A stretch of DNA of 64,000 nucleotides from Mycolicibacterium mucogenicum DSM 44124 (GTDB lineage Bacteria; Actinomycetota; Actinomycetes; Mycobacteriales; Mycobacteriaceae): the NCBI RefSeq assembly GCF_005670685.2, contig NZ_CP062008.1:5828001-5892000 (forward strand), in the 5' to 3' direction. The notes below the pieces were generated by a model that was given only the letters and a program-made list of their open reading frames with translations, had not been told where the DNA came from and searched no databases. Both the position numbers and the translations under genes were made by a program. This document shows positions 1-7,342 of this stretch, piece by piece. The number at the start of each line of letters is the position of its first letter. Position 1 is the stretch's first letter.

Positions 1-177
1 GTTCCCGGGCGGACCGCCGCCACCCGGACCGTGTCCATTACCCGGACCGTTGCATACCTGCATCGGCGGGCAGGGCGGGGCAGGCTTCGCCTGCGCGATA
101 TTGACTCCTAATCCCATAATCGCCGCGCTCACCCCACTGGTGAGCGCGGTAGCTACCACAAACGTCTTTTTGCTCAT
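1..177 (-). CDS. small secreted protein, C-terminus beyond the left edge
   Basis: The minus strand opens an ATG at 177 that reads without a stop to the window edge, giving 59 visible residues. The first 30 or so form a classical signal peptide: MSKKTF, a hydrophobic run, then a likely cleavage after AQA. The rest is rich in Gly, Pro and Cys (PAPPCPPMQVCNGPGNG). A good Shine-Dalgarno (GAAGGAG) lies about 10 nt upstream. The gene is incomplete, so family and full length cannot be given. It resembles the many short Gly/Pro-rich exported proteins of mycobacteria. The frame and start are well supported; no function is assigned. Confidence 0.6.
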   Translation of the reverse strand, partial: MSKKTFVVATALTSGVSAAIMGLGVNIAQAKPAPPCPPMQVCNGPGNGHGPGGGGPPGN

Positions 178-315
178 ATCAACCCAACTCCTTCGTTGGA
201 AGGTGCCGTCACGCGGTATATCGCCGCGATACCCCCAAACGGTTACCCGTAACGGTCGAGCATTCTTGTTGCGCCACCGACAATTACCGCTTGCCCAACC
301 CCTGGACGGCCTGTC

Positions 316-321
316 TACGAT
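316..321 (+). promoter_or_regulatory. -10 element of a probable leaderless transcript
   Basis: TACGAT fits the mycobacterial TANNNT -10 and ends 7 nt before the ATG at 329. A transcript starting at the usual distance would begin on the start codon. Confidence 0.55.
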
Positions 322-328
322 CAGCCCC

Positions 329-799
329 ATGACCGCACAGGGACCCGCCTCCGTCACCGCCGCCATCGAGATCGCCGCCAGCCCGTCGGACGTCTACGCG
401 TTGCTGACCGATCTGCCCACGTTGGCCTCGCTCGCCGAGGAGGCACACACCATGGAGTGGCAGAAGGGCTCGTCGGCGGTACCCGGTTCGGTGTTCAAGG
501 GACACAACCGCAACGGCTCGAAGACGTGGACCACGAGCTGCACCGTCACCGAAGCCGTGCCGGGTAAGACGTTCGGCTTCGCCGTGAAGTCCTCGATCGT
601 GCCGATCGCGCACTGGCGCTACGACATCACCGAGACGGCCGACGGCTGCCGCGTCGCCGAGTCCACGTGGGACAACCGGCCGGGCCTGCTGAAGCTGTTC
701 GCCGCCTCGCTCACCGGTGTCGCCGACCGCGACGCGGCCAACGCCGAGAACATCCGGCTGACGCTCGAGCGGCTCAAGGCCCGCGCCGAAGCGGCGTAG
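329..799 (+). CDS. SRPBCC-fold (polyketide cyclase/START-like) protein
   Basis: A 156-residue protein with the pattern of a small SRPBCC (Bet v1-like) ligand-binding protein. An N-terminal strand (VTAAIEIAASPSDVYALLTD) leads into the first helix, a middle region of strands follows, and a long C-terminal helix ends at RLKARAEAA. Such proteins bind hydrophobic ligands or act as cyclases, hydratases or dehydratases; the ligand cannot be read here. The frame stays open upstream to 50, but the ATG at 329 is preferred because the domain begins there and a -10 element sits 7 nt before it. It converges with the methyltransferase gene, with 12 nt between the stop codons. Confidence 0.75.
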   Translation: MTAQGPASVTAAIEIAASPSDVYALLTDLPTLASLAEEAHTMEWQKGSSAVPGSVFKGHNRNGSKTWTTSCTVTEAVPGKTFGFAVKSSIVPIAHWRYDITETADGCRVAESTWDNRPGLLKLFAASLTGVADRDAANAENIRLTLERLKARAEAA

Positions 800-811
800 C
801 CTACGACGCCG

Positions 812-1633
812 TCAGCCCCACGAATACCGGTGATACTGCGACATATGCCGCATACCGGGTACGGCGCGCATGACGGCCGCCACGACCCGCAGCCCCGTCG
901 GCAGCCGGTCGTAGCCGTCGGGGCCGAGGGCCGACTCCCACGACAGCAGTCGCAGCCCGGGCACCGCTGACAGGACGTCGTCCGGGCCGTCCATGGCCCA
1001 CTTCAACGTCGCGCCCGACCGCCGCACGATGGAGTTCGTCCACTGCAGCTTCACGCCCAGGCGACTGAAGGCATCGAATTGCACTTCCCCACTTGGGAAA
1101 TGCGCCACGATACGACGGAACAGGGCCTGGCCGTCGGCCTCGCTGAGGTACATCGTGAGACCTTCGGCGAGCATCAGCACCGGGCGGTCGGCCGGGATGT
1201 CGGCGAGCCACGCCGGGTCCGTCACCGACGCCGGCACGATGTGGCAGTGCTCGCGGGGCGGGTACAGCTGCCGGCGCAGCTCGGCGACCTCCGGGTAGTC
1301 GACGTCGTACCAGTCGACGCCGGGCCCTGGGTCCAGCCGGTAGTACCGGCTGTCCAACCCGCAACCCAGGTGCAGCACAACGGCTTCCGGGTGCACGGCC
1401 AGGAACTGCCGGGCCGTCTTGTCGAAGTAGGCGGACCGCAACGTGATGCCCGGCGACCTGGCGGCCGTGACCGTGGTCTGCGACCAGTCGTAGTCGATGC
1501 GGGCGACGACATCCCGGGCGTAGGTGTCGTGCAGCACCGAATTCGGCAGGTCGGCGTCCAGGGCCTTACCGTACAGCGTGGCCAGCATGGTCTGCGGCGC
1601 CCCGGTGAGGTCCACCTGCAATCTGTCCGTCAT
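812..1633 (-). CDS. SAM-dependent methyltransferase, leucine carboxyl methyltransferase (TcmP) type
   Basis: 273 residues. The N-terminal part (LTGAPQTMLATLYGKALDAD) is typical of the mycobacterial TcmP/LCM-like methyltransferases. The SAM-binding loop VVLHLGCGLDSRYYRL lies near residues 84-100, followed by YDVDYPEV and the EGLTMYL motif. These enzymes methylate carboxyl or hydroxyl groups, and mycobacterial genomes carry many paralogues of unknown substrate. The ATG at 1633 is chosen because TAGCGT (1646-1641) lies 7 nt upstream, consistent with a leaderless message. Monocistronic, with the next minus-strand gene about 60 bp upstream. Confidence 0.85.
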   Translation of the reverse strand: MTDRLQVDLTGAPQTMLATLYGKALDADLPNSVLHDTYARDVVARIDYDWSQTTVTAARSPGITLRSAYFDKTARQFLAVHPEAVVLHLGCGLDSRYYRLDPGPGVDWYDVDYPEVAELRRQLYPPREHCHIVPASVTDPAWLADIPADRPVLMLAEGLTMYLSEADGQALFRRIVAHFPSGEVQFDAFSRLGVKLQWTNSIVRRSGATLKWAMDGPDDVLSAVPGLRLLSWESALGPDGYDRLPTGLRVVAAVMRAVPGMRHMSQYHRYSWG

Positions 1634-1696
1634 GGTTTCGACGCTAGCCGCGGTAGGCCTTGCCGCGCCACGACTTAACGCCGCACGGCGCGTTGT

Positions 1697-2716
1697 TCAG
1701 CCCGTGGATTTCTGGGCCTGGCGGGCCTTTCGCAGGCCCACCCAGAACCGCGCCGCCTCCCGCACCGCGTCCTCGACCGGCCTTGGCTCCCAACCCAATT
1801 CGGCTCTGGCCTTGCTGCAGTCGACGGGCGCCTCGGCGCGCATCAGCCGCAGGGACGCCAGCGACATGTGTTCGTCGGTGCCCTTGAACCGGCCTTTGAC
1901 GGTGCCCATGGTGGCGAGCGCGTACGTCACCGGCAGCGGCAGCGACTTGGCCGGTGCCGGCACCCCCGCCTCGGCGGCGGCGATCCGCGCCACCTCGGCA
2001 TTGCTGATCATCTTGTCGGAGATCAGGTACCGCTCACCGGGCCGGCCCTTGTCGGCTGCCAAGATCAGCGCGCGGGCGGCGTCGTTGACGTCGACCGCTT
2101 CCAATTCGATGCCGCTCATCACGAACGGCAGCTTCCCGAATGCGGCGCCGGCGATGATGGCGCCGTGCGGCGTGCGGCCCCAGTCCGTTCCGCCGTAGGT
2201 GGTGGACACACACATCGCGACGGCCGGCAGCCCGCGTTCCCGGGCGTACTGCAGCACCAGTTTCTCGGCCTGCACGCGCGACCGCACGTACGGCGGCAGG
2301 GTGCGCTCATCGGCGATGTCGTCCTCGCTGGAGACGAAGCCGCGCTTGCGCCCCACCGTGGCATAGCTGCTCGTGAAGACGAATTTCTTGAGCCCCGAAG
2401 CGATTTCGGGTTCCACCGCGACGTCCAGCACGTTGCGGGTGCCCTCGACGTTGGTGCGGAACAACGGCGACGGGTCCCGGAGCCAGCCACGGGTGTCGAC
2501 GACGCAGTAGTAGACGACGTCGGCCCCGGTCATCGCGGCGCGCAGGGTGTCGTTGTCCCAGATGTCGCCCTCGTAGCGGGTGACGTCGAGGTCGTCGATG
2601 CCGATGGTGTTGGCGCCGGCCCGGACCATGACCCGCACGTCTTCCCCGGCCGTCACCAGCTGCCGGGTGACGTGCGAGCCGAGGTAGCCATTGGCCCCGA
2701 TGACGAGGGCGGTCAC
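1697..2716 (-). CDS. NAD-dependent epimerase/dehydratase (3beta-HSD-like extended SDR)
   Basis: 339 residues from a GTG start whose codon overlaps the stop of the upstream SnoaL gene (GTGA), so the two are translationally coupled. The Rossmann motif GANGYLG is at residues 7-13. VYYCVVDTRGW, FVFTSSYATVG and PPYVRSRVQAEKL follow in the order of extended SDRs such as 3beta-hydroxysteroid dehydrogenases and dihydroflavonol reductases. The usual YxxxK reads YVRSR here, so Arg takes the catalytic Lys position; this is conservative but unusual. It resembles M. tuberculosis Rv0139, also next to an Rv0138-like gene and msrA. Control by the KstR-like operator upstream suggests a steroid or lipid substrate, by inference only. 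Confidence 0.82.
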   Translation of the reverse strand: MTALVIGANGYLGSHVTRQLVTAGEDVRVMVRAGANTIGIDDLDVTRYEGDIWDNDTLRAAMTGADVVYYCVVDTRGWLRDPSPLFRTNVEGTRNVLDVAVEPEIASGLKKFVFTSSYATVGRKRGFVSSEDDIADERTLPPYVRSRVQAEKLVLQYARERGLPAVAMCVSTTYGGTDWGRTPHGAIIAGAAFGKLPFVMSGIELEAVDVNDAARALILAADKGRPGERYLISDKMISNAEVARIAAAEAGVPAPAKSLPLPVTYALATMGTVKGRFKGTDEHMSLASLRLMRAEAPVDCSKARAELGWEPRPVEDAVREAARFWVGLRKARQAQKSTG

Positions 2717-3225
2717 CGACGTCCCCTGCCACCGACCTTGCGCATCCACTCCTCGGCCACGTCGGGCAGCGTGCCCAGCGCTTCGGCCTTCTTGCACCAC
2801 GCCATGGTGGTCTCGAGGAATTTCATGGGGTTGTAGATGTCTTCCTGCTTGCTCCACAGGCCGTCGCCCGCGTACGTCATGATCGAGATGTTGGTGGCGC
2901 CGATGATGGTGCCGTCTCCCGGATCGCGCATGGGGTTGTCGAGTTCGCAGATGACGCGGCCGGTCCCCTCGTCGTACACCTTCCACAGCGACGGGAACGA
3001 CGTCATGTAGCTGCCGGGGAAGTTCTCCATGGTGTTCCAGATCCAGGGCCGCACCTCTTCGCGACCGTGCATGGTGCCCATGGCGTGCTCGATGTACAGC
3101 ACGTCCTCGGTGTAGTGGTCGGTCCACGGATCCCAGTCGCGCGTCTGGGCGGCGCGGTCCACGGTCTGCTCGAAGACGTCGAATGCCGCGATGAGTTCCT
3201 CACGGCTGAAGGTGTTGCCCGTCAC
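2713..3225 (-). CDS. SnoaL-like / NTF2-fold protein
   Basis: 170 residues from GTG 3225 (MTGNTFSREELIAAFDVFEQ). The protein has the NTF2-like alpha+beta pattern: an N-terminal helix pair, WTDHYTEDVLYIEHAMGTMHG, then strands that include NISIMTYAG. SnoaL-like proteins isomerise, cyclise or hydrate polycyclic or lipid substrates, or only bind them. The frame is open to 3381, but the upstream residues do not fit the fold, and the KstR-like palindrome and a -10-like TAGTTT (3235-3230) lie just upstream of 3225. It overlaps the epimerase by 4 nt, forming a two-gene operon resembling Rv0138-Rv0139. Confidence 0.78.
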   Translation of the reverse strand: MTGNTFSREELIAAFDVFEQTVDRAAQTRDWDPWTDHYTEDVLYIEHAMGTMHGREEVRPWIWNTMENFPGSYMTSFPSLWKVYDEGTGRVICELDNPMRDPGDGTIIGATNISIMTYAGDGLWSKQEDIYNPMKFLETTMAWCKKAEALGTLPDVAEEWMRKVGGRGRR

Positions 3226-3233
3226 AGGAAAAC

Positions 3234-3247
3234 TAGAACACGTTCTA
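3234..3247. promoter_or_regulatory. KstR-like operator
   Basis: TAGAACACGTTCTA matches the mycobacterial KstR consensus as I recall it, TnnAACnnGTTnnA, in full. The palindrome extends one base further on each side (ACTAGAAC/GTTCTAGT, 2-nt spacer). It overlaps a -10-like TAGTTT just before the SnoaL start and lies between this operon and msrA. KstR is the TetR-family repressor of sterol catabolism in actinobacteria; its gene is not in this window. Confidence 0.7.
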
Positions 3248-3292
3248 GTGGTGCTTGTCGAGCACTTGCATAATTGATTCAAGGAGGCGCAC

Positions 3293-3796
3293 ATGACAAA
3301 CACCGAAACCGCGATCCTGGCCGGCGGCTGCTTCTGGGGGATGCAGGACCTGATCCGCAAGCAGCCGGGCGTGCTGACCACGCGGGTCGGCTACACCGGC
3401 GGGACCAACGATCACCCGACGTACCGCAACCACCCCGGCCACGCCGAGGCCGTCGAGATCATCTACGACCCCAGCCAGACCGACTATCGCGCGCTCCTGG
3501 AGTTCTTCTTCCAGATCCACGATCCGTCGACCGTCAACCGGCAGGGCAATGACGTCGGCACCAGCTACCGCTCGGCGATCTTCTATACCGACGACGAGCA
3601 GAAGCGCATCGCCGAGGACACCATCGCCGACGTCGACGCCTCGGGCCTGTGGCCCGGCAAGGTGGTCACCGAGGTGACGCCCGCCGTCCCGTTCTGGGAG
3701 GCCGAGCCGGAGCACCAGGACTATCTGGAGCGCATCCCCAACGGCTACACCTGCCACTTCCCGCGGCCGGGCTGGAAACTGCCCAAGCGCCAGTGA
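3293..3796 (+). CDS. msrA: peptide-methionine (S)-S-oxide reductase
   Basis: 167 residues, normal for MsrA. The catalytic motif GGCFWG is at residues 11-16 with nucleophile Cys13. [16 protein letters not shown] and the [14 protein letters not shown] segment of the family follow. It reduces methionine-S-sulfoxide, free or in protein, with thioredoxin, and is cytosolic in oxidative-stress repair. The Shine-Dalgarno AAGGAGG lies 7 nt before ATG 3293. Its TGA stop (3794-3796) lies inside the left arm of a long hairpin repeat shared with the convergent hydrolase gene. It is divergent from the SnoaL-epimerase operon, as Rv0137c is in M. tuberculosis. Confidence 0.95.
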   Translation: MTNTETAILAGGCFWGMQDLIRKQPGVLTTRVGYTGGTNDHPTYRNHPGHAEAVEIIYDPSQTDYRALLEFFFQIHDPSTVNRQGNDVGTSYRSAIFYTDDEQKRIAEDTIADVDASGLWPGKVVTEVTPAVPFWEAEPEHQDYLERIPNGYTCHFPRPGWKLPKRQ

Positions 3797-3845
3797 TTTG
3801 TGCACGATTTTCCGCGCCACCCGCGGAAAATCGTGCACAAATCAC
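3793..3845. repeat. 53-bp hairpin repeat, copy 1 of 5
   Basis: Two 24-nt arms (3793-3816 and 3822-3845) are perfect reverse complements around a 5-nt loop, CCACC. The core of the left arm is GTGCACGATTTTCCGCG. The outer GTGA/TCAC ends contain the stop codons of msrA on the plus strand and of the hydrolase on the minus strand. There is no U-tract, so it is not a classical intrinsic terminator, but a hairpin between convergent genes could end both transcripts or protect their 3' ends. Confidence 0.9.
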
Positions 3846-4660
3846 GCCGTGGCGGCTCGCTCGGCGATCAGCCGGGCGACCAGCTCGGGGTGCTGATCGG
3901 GTAGCCAGTGATTGGCGCCTTCGACGATCTCGAACTTGTACGGCGCGTGGACGAACTGTTCGGTGAGCAGGGCGCCCTTGCGGCCGAGGGCGATGTCGCC
4001 GTCGCTCCAGATGTAGGTGGTGGGCCGGGTCACGGGCGTGAACGCCGATTTCGGGTTCACGAACGGCATGGCGCGGTACCAGTTGAGTGCGGTGGTCAGC
4101 GCCCCGCTGTCGAATACCTCGGCCCGCGTGACGGCCAGCGCTTCATCGGTCATTCCGCTGCGCGGCATGGCCAGTTGCGCGAATCGTTCGCCGAGCCACG
4201 GCAGTTGGAAGATCAGCATGTAGTACGAGTGCAGCGCCTGCGTCCCGACGGCCATCGCCTTCAGGAAGGCGCCGGTGTGGGGCACCGACACGGCGGTCAG
4301 GGTGCGCACCAACTCCGGTTTCGTCGCCGCCAGCGACCAGGCGATCGCGGCGCCCCAGTCGTGCCCGACGACGTGCACCGGTCCGCCGACCAGGTCGATC
4401 AGCGCGGCAACGTCGTCGGTCAGTTTGGGGATCGTGTATTGCCGCCGGCCCTTCGGCCGGGCACCGGGCGAATAGCCCCGCTGGTTGGGTGCCAGCGTCC
4501 GGAAACCGTTGGCGTGCAACAGCTCCGACACGGCGGCCCAGGACTCGGCGGTCTGCGGGAAGCCGTGCAACAACACCACGACGTCGCCGTCGATGGGGCC
4601 GGAGTCGACCACGTCGAAGGTCAGTCCGTCATTGCGGTACTGCGTAATCCGTTCGGTCAC
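3842..4660 (-). CDS. alpha/beta hydrolase, epoxide-hydrolase-like (EphF-like)
   Basis: 272 residues. The oxyanion motif HGFP is near residue 32, the nucleophile motif VGHDWGAA carries the Asp of epoxide hydrolases, and the C-terminal His is in EGANHWLPDQHPE. A cap domain with Tyr residues (HSYYMLIFQLPWLGE, NWYRAMPF) supports epoxide opening rather than simple ester hydrolysis. GTG 4660 is chosen because TAGGTT (4672-4667) lies 6 nt upstream; this -10 element contains the stop codon of the upstream P450 gene. The TGA stop lies in the right arm of the hairpin repeat. Position resembles M. tuberculosis ephF (Rv0134), near a P450 and msrA. Confidence 0.85.
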   Translation of the reverse strand: MTERITQYRNDGLTFDVVDSGPIDGDVVVLLHGFPQTAESWAAVSELLHANGFRTLAPNQRGYSPGARPKGRRQYTIPKLTDDVAALIDLVGGPVHVVGHDWGAAIAWSLAATKPELVRTLTAVSVPHTGAFLKAMAVGTQALHSYYMLIFQLPWLGERFAQLAMPRSGMTDEALAVTRAEVFDSGALTTALNWYRAMPFVNPKSAFTPVTRPTTYIWSDGDIALGRKGALLTEQFVHAPYKFEIVEGANHWLPDQHPELVARLIAERAATA

Positions 4661-4666
4661 GGCATG

Positions 4667-4672
4667 AACCTA
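4667..4672 (-). promoter_or_regulatory. -10 element overlapping the P450 stop codon
   Basis: Read on the minus strand this is TAGGTT, whose TAG is also the stop of the upstream P450 gene. It ends 6 nt before GTG 4660, so the hydrolase can be made from its own leaderless mRNA as well as by read-through. Confidence 0.5.
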
Positions 4673-6013
4673 CAGCGGGGTGACCCGCCGGCGTAAGGTC
4701 ACGCGGCCACCGTCTTTGGGCGTGTAGGCCACACCCCGCGAGAAGACCCGCTCCCCCGGCGCGCTGGTGACCTGAATAGCGAAGTGCCGCAACACCGTCC
4801 GCAGCACGACGTCCATCTCGACCTGCGCGAACACCGCGCCCACGCAGCGCCGGGTACCGCCACCGAACGGCAGGAACGCCAGCGGCGGACGGCGCCCGAG
4901 AAACCGCTCCGGATCGAACCGCTCCGGATCGGCGAATTCCTTTGCGTCCTCGTGCATGTGGTCGATGGCGACGATCACCGAGAAACCCCGCGGAATGACC
5001 CATTCCCCGAGCTGGAAGGTCGGCGCGTACACGTGCCGGCCGGCGAAGTCGATGATGGTGCGGATGCGTTGTACCTCCAGGATGGTCGCCTGGCGGTACT
5101 CGTCGGTCTCACCGGCTGCCACCTCGTCCTCGAGGCGGCGCAGCACCTCGGGGTGGCGGGAGATCCGTTCGAAGACCCACGCCATGGTGGCCGCGGTGGT
5201 TTCGTGACCGGCCGCCAGCAGCGTCAGCAGTTCGTCGGCGATGTCGCTGCGGGACATCGCCGTTCCGTCCTCGTAGGTGCTGCGCAGCAGCAGCGCCAGC
5301 ACGTCGTCGCGGCTCTCGAGATCGGGATCGGCGGCGACCGTGTCGATGAGCCTGCCGACGACCTCGTCGTACCGTCGCCGGTACTCGGCGAGCCGGCCCC
5401 ACGGTGTGAAGCGGCCGTACGTGCGCGGCGGCATGGGCAGCACCGCGAGCCGCGACCCCAGGGTTACCCACGGCGGGATGATCCGCCGCAGTTCGTCGAG
5501 GTGGTGACCGTCGGCGCCGAACACCGCGCGCAGGATGGCGTTGAGGGTGATGTGCATCATCGGCTCGAGCGTCGAGAACGACTTCCCCTCGGGCCAGGAC
5601 GCCGCCGCACGCAGCGTCTCCTCTTCGAAGATGCGCTCGTAGTTCTTGATGCTCTTGCCGTGGAACGGCGGGGTCAGCAACTTACGGCGCAGCCGGTGTT
5701 CGGAACCGTCGAGTGCGAACACCGATCCGCTGCCGAGGACGCGGGACAGATTCGGCTGGATGTTGCCGACGTCGGCCGGGTTCGCCGCGAACAGCTGCTT
5801 GGCCAGCTGCGGGTCGGTCACCATGACCGCGCGGCCGAAAACCGGTGCGTCACAGGTGAATACCGGACCGAGTCGCGGCACCATCCGGTTGACGAAGCCG
5901 CGCCGGTTGGTCGCGAACGCGACGCCCTGGAGCAGCTTGGGGACTCCGGTCGCCGGCGGCAGGTGGATAGCCGGGGCGCGGTCGGTGAGTTCAGCGGTGA
6001 CGGTTTCGGTCAT
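4670..6013 (-). CDS. cytochrome P450 (CYP138-like)
   Basis: 447 residues from ATG 6013, preceded by GGAG. The I-helix oxygen-activation motif AGHETT is at residues 268-273, the K-helix ExxR at E313-R316 and the heme-binding motif FGGGTRRC at 383-390, with Cys390 as thiolate ligand. The protein is soluble, with no membrane anchor, as expected for actinobacterial P450s fed by ferredoxin. No ferredoxin or reductase gene is adjacent. It is divergent from a TetR gene over an array of GGTACC-type repeats, and resembles M. tuberculosis Rv0135c/cyp138 in order. The substrate is unknown; a monooxygenase of lipophilic substrates is the safe call. Confidence 0.92.
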   Translation of the reverse strand: MTETVTAELTDRAPAIHLPPATGVPKLLQGVAFATNRRGFVNRMVPRLGPVFTCDAPVFGRAVMVTDPQLAKQLFAANPADVGNIQPNLSRVLGSGSVFALDGSEHRLRRKLLTPPFHGKSIKNYERIFEEETLRAAASWPEGKSFSTLEPMMHITLNAILRAVFGADGHHLDELRRIIPPWVTLGSRLAVLPMPPRTYGRFTPWGRLAEYRRRYDEVVGRLIDTVAADPDLESRDDVLALLLRSTYEDGTAMSRSDIADELLTLLAAGHETTAATMAWVFERISRHPEVLRRLEDEVAAGETDEYRQATILEVQRIRTIIDFAGRHVYAPTFQLGEWVIPRGFSVIVAIDHMHEDAKEFADPERFDPERFLGRRPPLAFLPFGGGTRRCVGAVFAQVEMDVVLRTVLRHFAIQVTSAPGERVFSRGVAYTPKDGGRVTLRRRVTPL

Positions 6014-6039
6014 GGCACACTCCAAGCCACTGATTACGC

Positions 6040-6088
6040 GGTACCACGGTGTACCACGCGGTTATCGGGTACGGTACCGGCTGGTACC
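6040..6088. promoter_or_regulatory. GGTACC repeat array, probable TetR operator
   Basis: Between the divergent P450 and TetR starts lie GGTAC...GTACC arms (6040-6044/6051-6055), the palindrome CGGTACCG (6072-6079) and another GGTACC (6083-6088). Clustered inverted repeats in a divergent regulator/enzyme promoter are the usual form of a TetR autoregulatory operator. Confidence 0.6.
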
Positions 6089-6114
6089 ACAGCTAGGCAA
6101 GGGTTCTGGGAGAG

Positions 6115-6741
6115 ATGGCAGACGGCGAGGTCAACTCGGCACAATCGGCGGCACAGCCCTTCCGCGGGCGGCTGCTCGACGGGCTCGCCACCTCCCTGGA
6201 GACCCGGGGCTACCGCGACACCACCGTCGCCGACATCGTCCGGAACGCCAAGACCTCCAAGCGCACCTTCTACGACCAGTTCGCCAGCAAGCAAGAGTGC
6301 TTCGTCGAGCTGCTGCGCACCAACAACGACGACCTCATTGCCCGGATCCGCGCCGCCATCGATCCCGCCGCCGAGTGGGAGCAGCAGGTGCGCAACGCGG
6401 TGGACGCGTACGTCGCGCATATCGCTTCGCGGCCCGCGATCACCCTGAGCTGGATCCGGGAGGCGCCAGCCCTCGGTGACGCCGCGCTACCGCTGAATCG
6501 CCATGCCATGGAGCAGCTCACCGACATGGTCGTCGACCTCAGCAGCGGCGCGGCATTTCAGCGCGCCGGTCTGTCCCCCGTCAGCCGGCCGGTGGCCCTG
6601 ATCCTGCTCGGCGGCCTTCGCGAACTCACGGCGCTGCTCGTCGAGGACGGCCGCGACGTCGCGGACCTCACCGAGCCGGCTCTCACCGCCGCGCTCGCGA
6701 TGCTGGGCACCCGATCGTCAGCGCAGCATCAGGCGCGCTGA
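6115..6741 (+). CDS. TetR/AcrR family regulator
   Basis: 208 residues. The N-terminal HTH is typical of TetR: LLDGLATSLETRGYRDTTVADIVRNAKTSKRTFYDQFASKQECF at about residues 19-62, with recognition helix TSKRTFYDQF. The all-helical C-terminal ligand domain is not diagnostic. ATG 6115 has a good Shine-Dalgarno (GGGAGAG). It faces the P450 gene across the GGTACC array, so it probably represses itself and the P450. Its last 24 nt overlap the 3' end of the convergent TetR gene. Confidence 0.88.
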   Translation: MADGEVNSAQSAAQPFRGRLLDGLATSLETRGYRDTTVADIVRNAKTSKRTFYDQFASKQECFVELLRTNNDDLIARIRAAIDPAAEWEQQVRNAVDAYVAHIASRPAITLSWIREAPALGDAALPLNRHAMEQLTDMVVDLSSGAAFQRAGLSPVSRPVALILLGGLRELTALLVEDGRDVADLTEPALTAALAMLGTRSSAQHQAR

Positions 6742-7287
6742 CTTCTCCAGCCGTTCGGCGATCTCGTCGTACGACGTGAATCCCATGCCGGCCCGGACCA
6801 GCGCGCCCGAATAGAGCATCTCCAGAGACTCGATGACGTCGTCGTCTACGTCCGGGCCGAGCGCCGCCGCCAGCCGCGCGCGGATGTCCCCGGCGATGCG
6901 CTGCCGCAGCACCTCGACATCCGGGTCGCGGCCGAGCAGCGCGTTGGTCACGGCGCCGGCGAACTCCGGCTCGTCGATCACCAGCAGCGCGATGTGCCGA
7001 AGCACCTCGGTCACCCGCGTGGCAGGATCGTCGGAGTCGTGCGCCGCGGGCGGCGAGGACGCCAGCCGGCGCCAGAACACCTCGGCGACGAGGTGTTCCT
7101 TCGACGAGAAGTAGGTGTAGGCCGTCGCCGCGCCGACACCGGCGTCGGCCGCGACCCGGCGGACCGTCAGTCCCGCGAAGCCTTCGCGGCGCAACAGCTC
7201 GAGCGCGGCACGGCTCAGCCGGTCGACCGTATCGGCCTGTTTGGCCGTCAACCGGCGCCGGGTGGGCTCAAGCGCCTGTTCGGACAC
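6718..7287 (-). CDS. TetR/AcrR family regulator
   Basis: 189 residues from GTG 7287. HTH at about residues 19-63 (VDRLSRAALELLRREGFAGLTVRRVAADAGVGAATAYTYFSSKEHL). The C-terminal region is a generic TetR ligand domain. Its 3' end overlaps the convergent TetR gene by 24 bp. A perfect 14-bp palindrome, CGGACACGTGTCCG, spans the start codon, so either it is an autoregulatory site or translation starts slightly downstream; no Shine-Dalgarno is visible. Divergent from pncA, which may be its target. Confidence 0.85.
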   Translation of the reverse strand: MSEQALEPTRRRLTAKQADTVDRLSRAALELLRREGFAGLTVRRVAADAGVGAATAYTYFSSKEHLVAEVFWRRLASSPPAAHDSDDPATRVTEVLRHIALLVIDEPEFAGAVTNALLGRDPDVEVLRQRIAGDIRARLAAALGPDVDDDVIESLEMLYSGALVRAGMGFTSYDEIAERLEKSARLMLR

Positions 7288-7294
7288 GTGTCCG
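7281..7294. promoter_or_regulatory. 14-bp perfect palindrome over a TetR start codon
   Basis: CGGACACGTGTCCG lies between the divergent TetR gene and pncA and covers the GTG start of the TetR gene. It is a candidate autoregulatory operator; there is no other support. Confidence 0.4.
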
Positions 7295-7342
7295 GACGCT
7301 ACGGCAACGGGCGAACCGCAGCAAGCGGTCTACCGTGGACAC

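Noticed and set aside
3793..3845. The hairpin repeat as a standard intrinsic terminator
   Set aside because: No U-tract follows either arm, and the stem is too uniformly conserved among copies to be explained by termination alone, though a termination role is not excluded.
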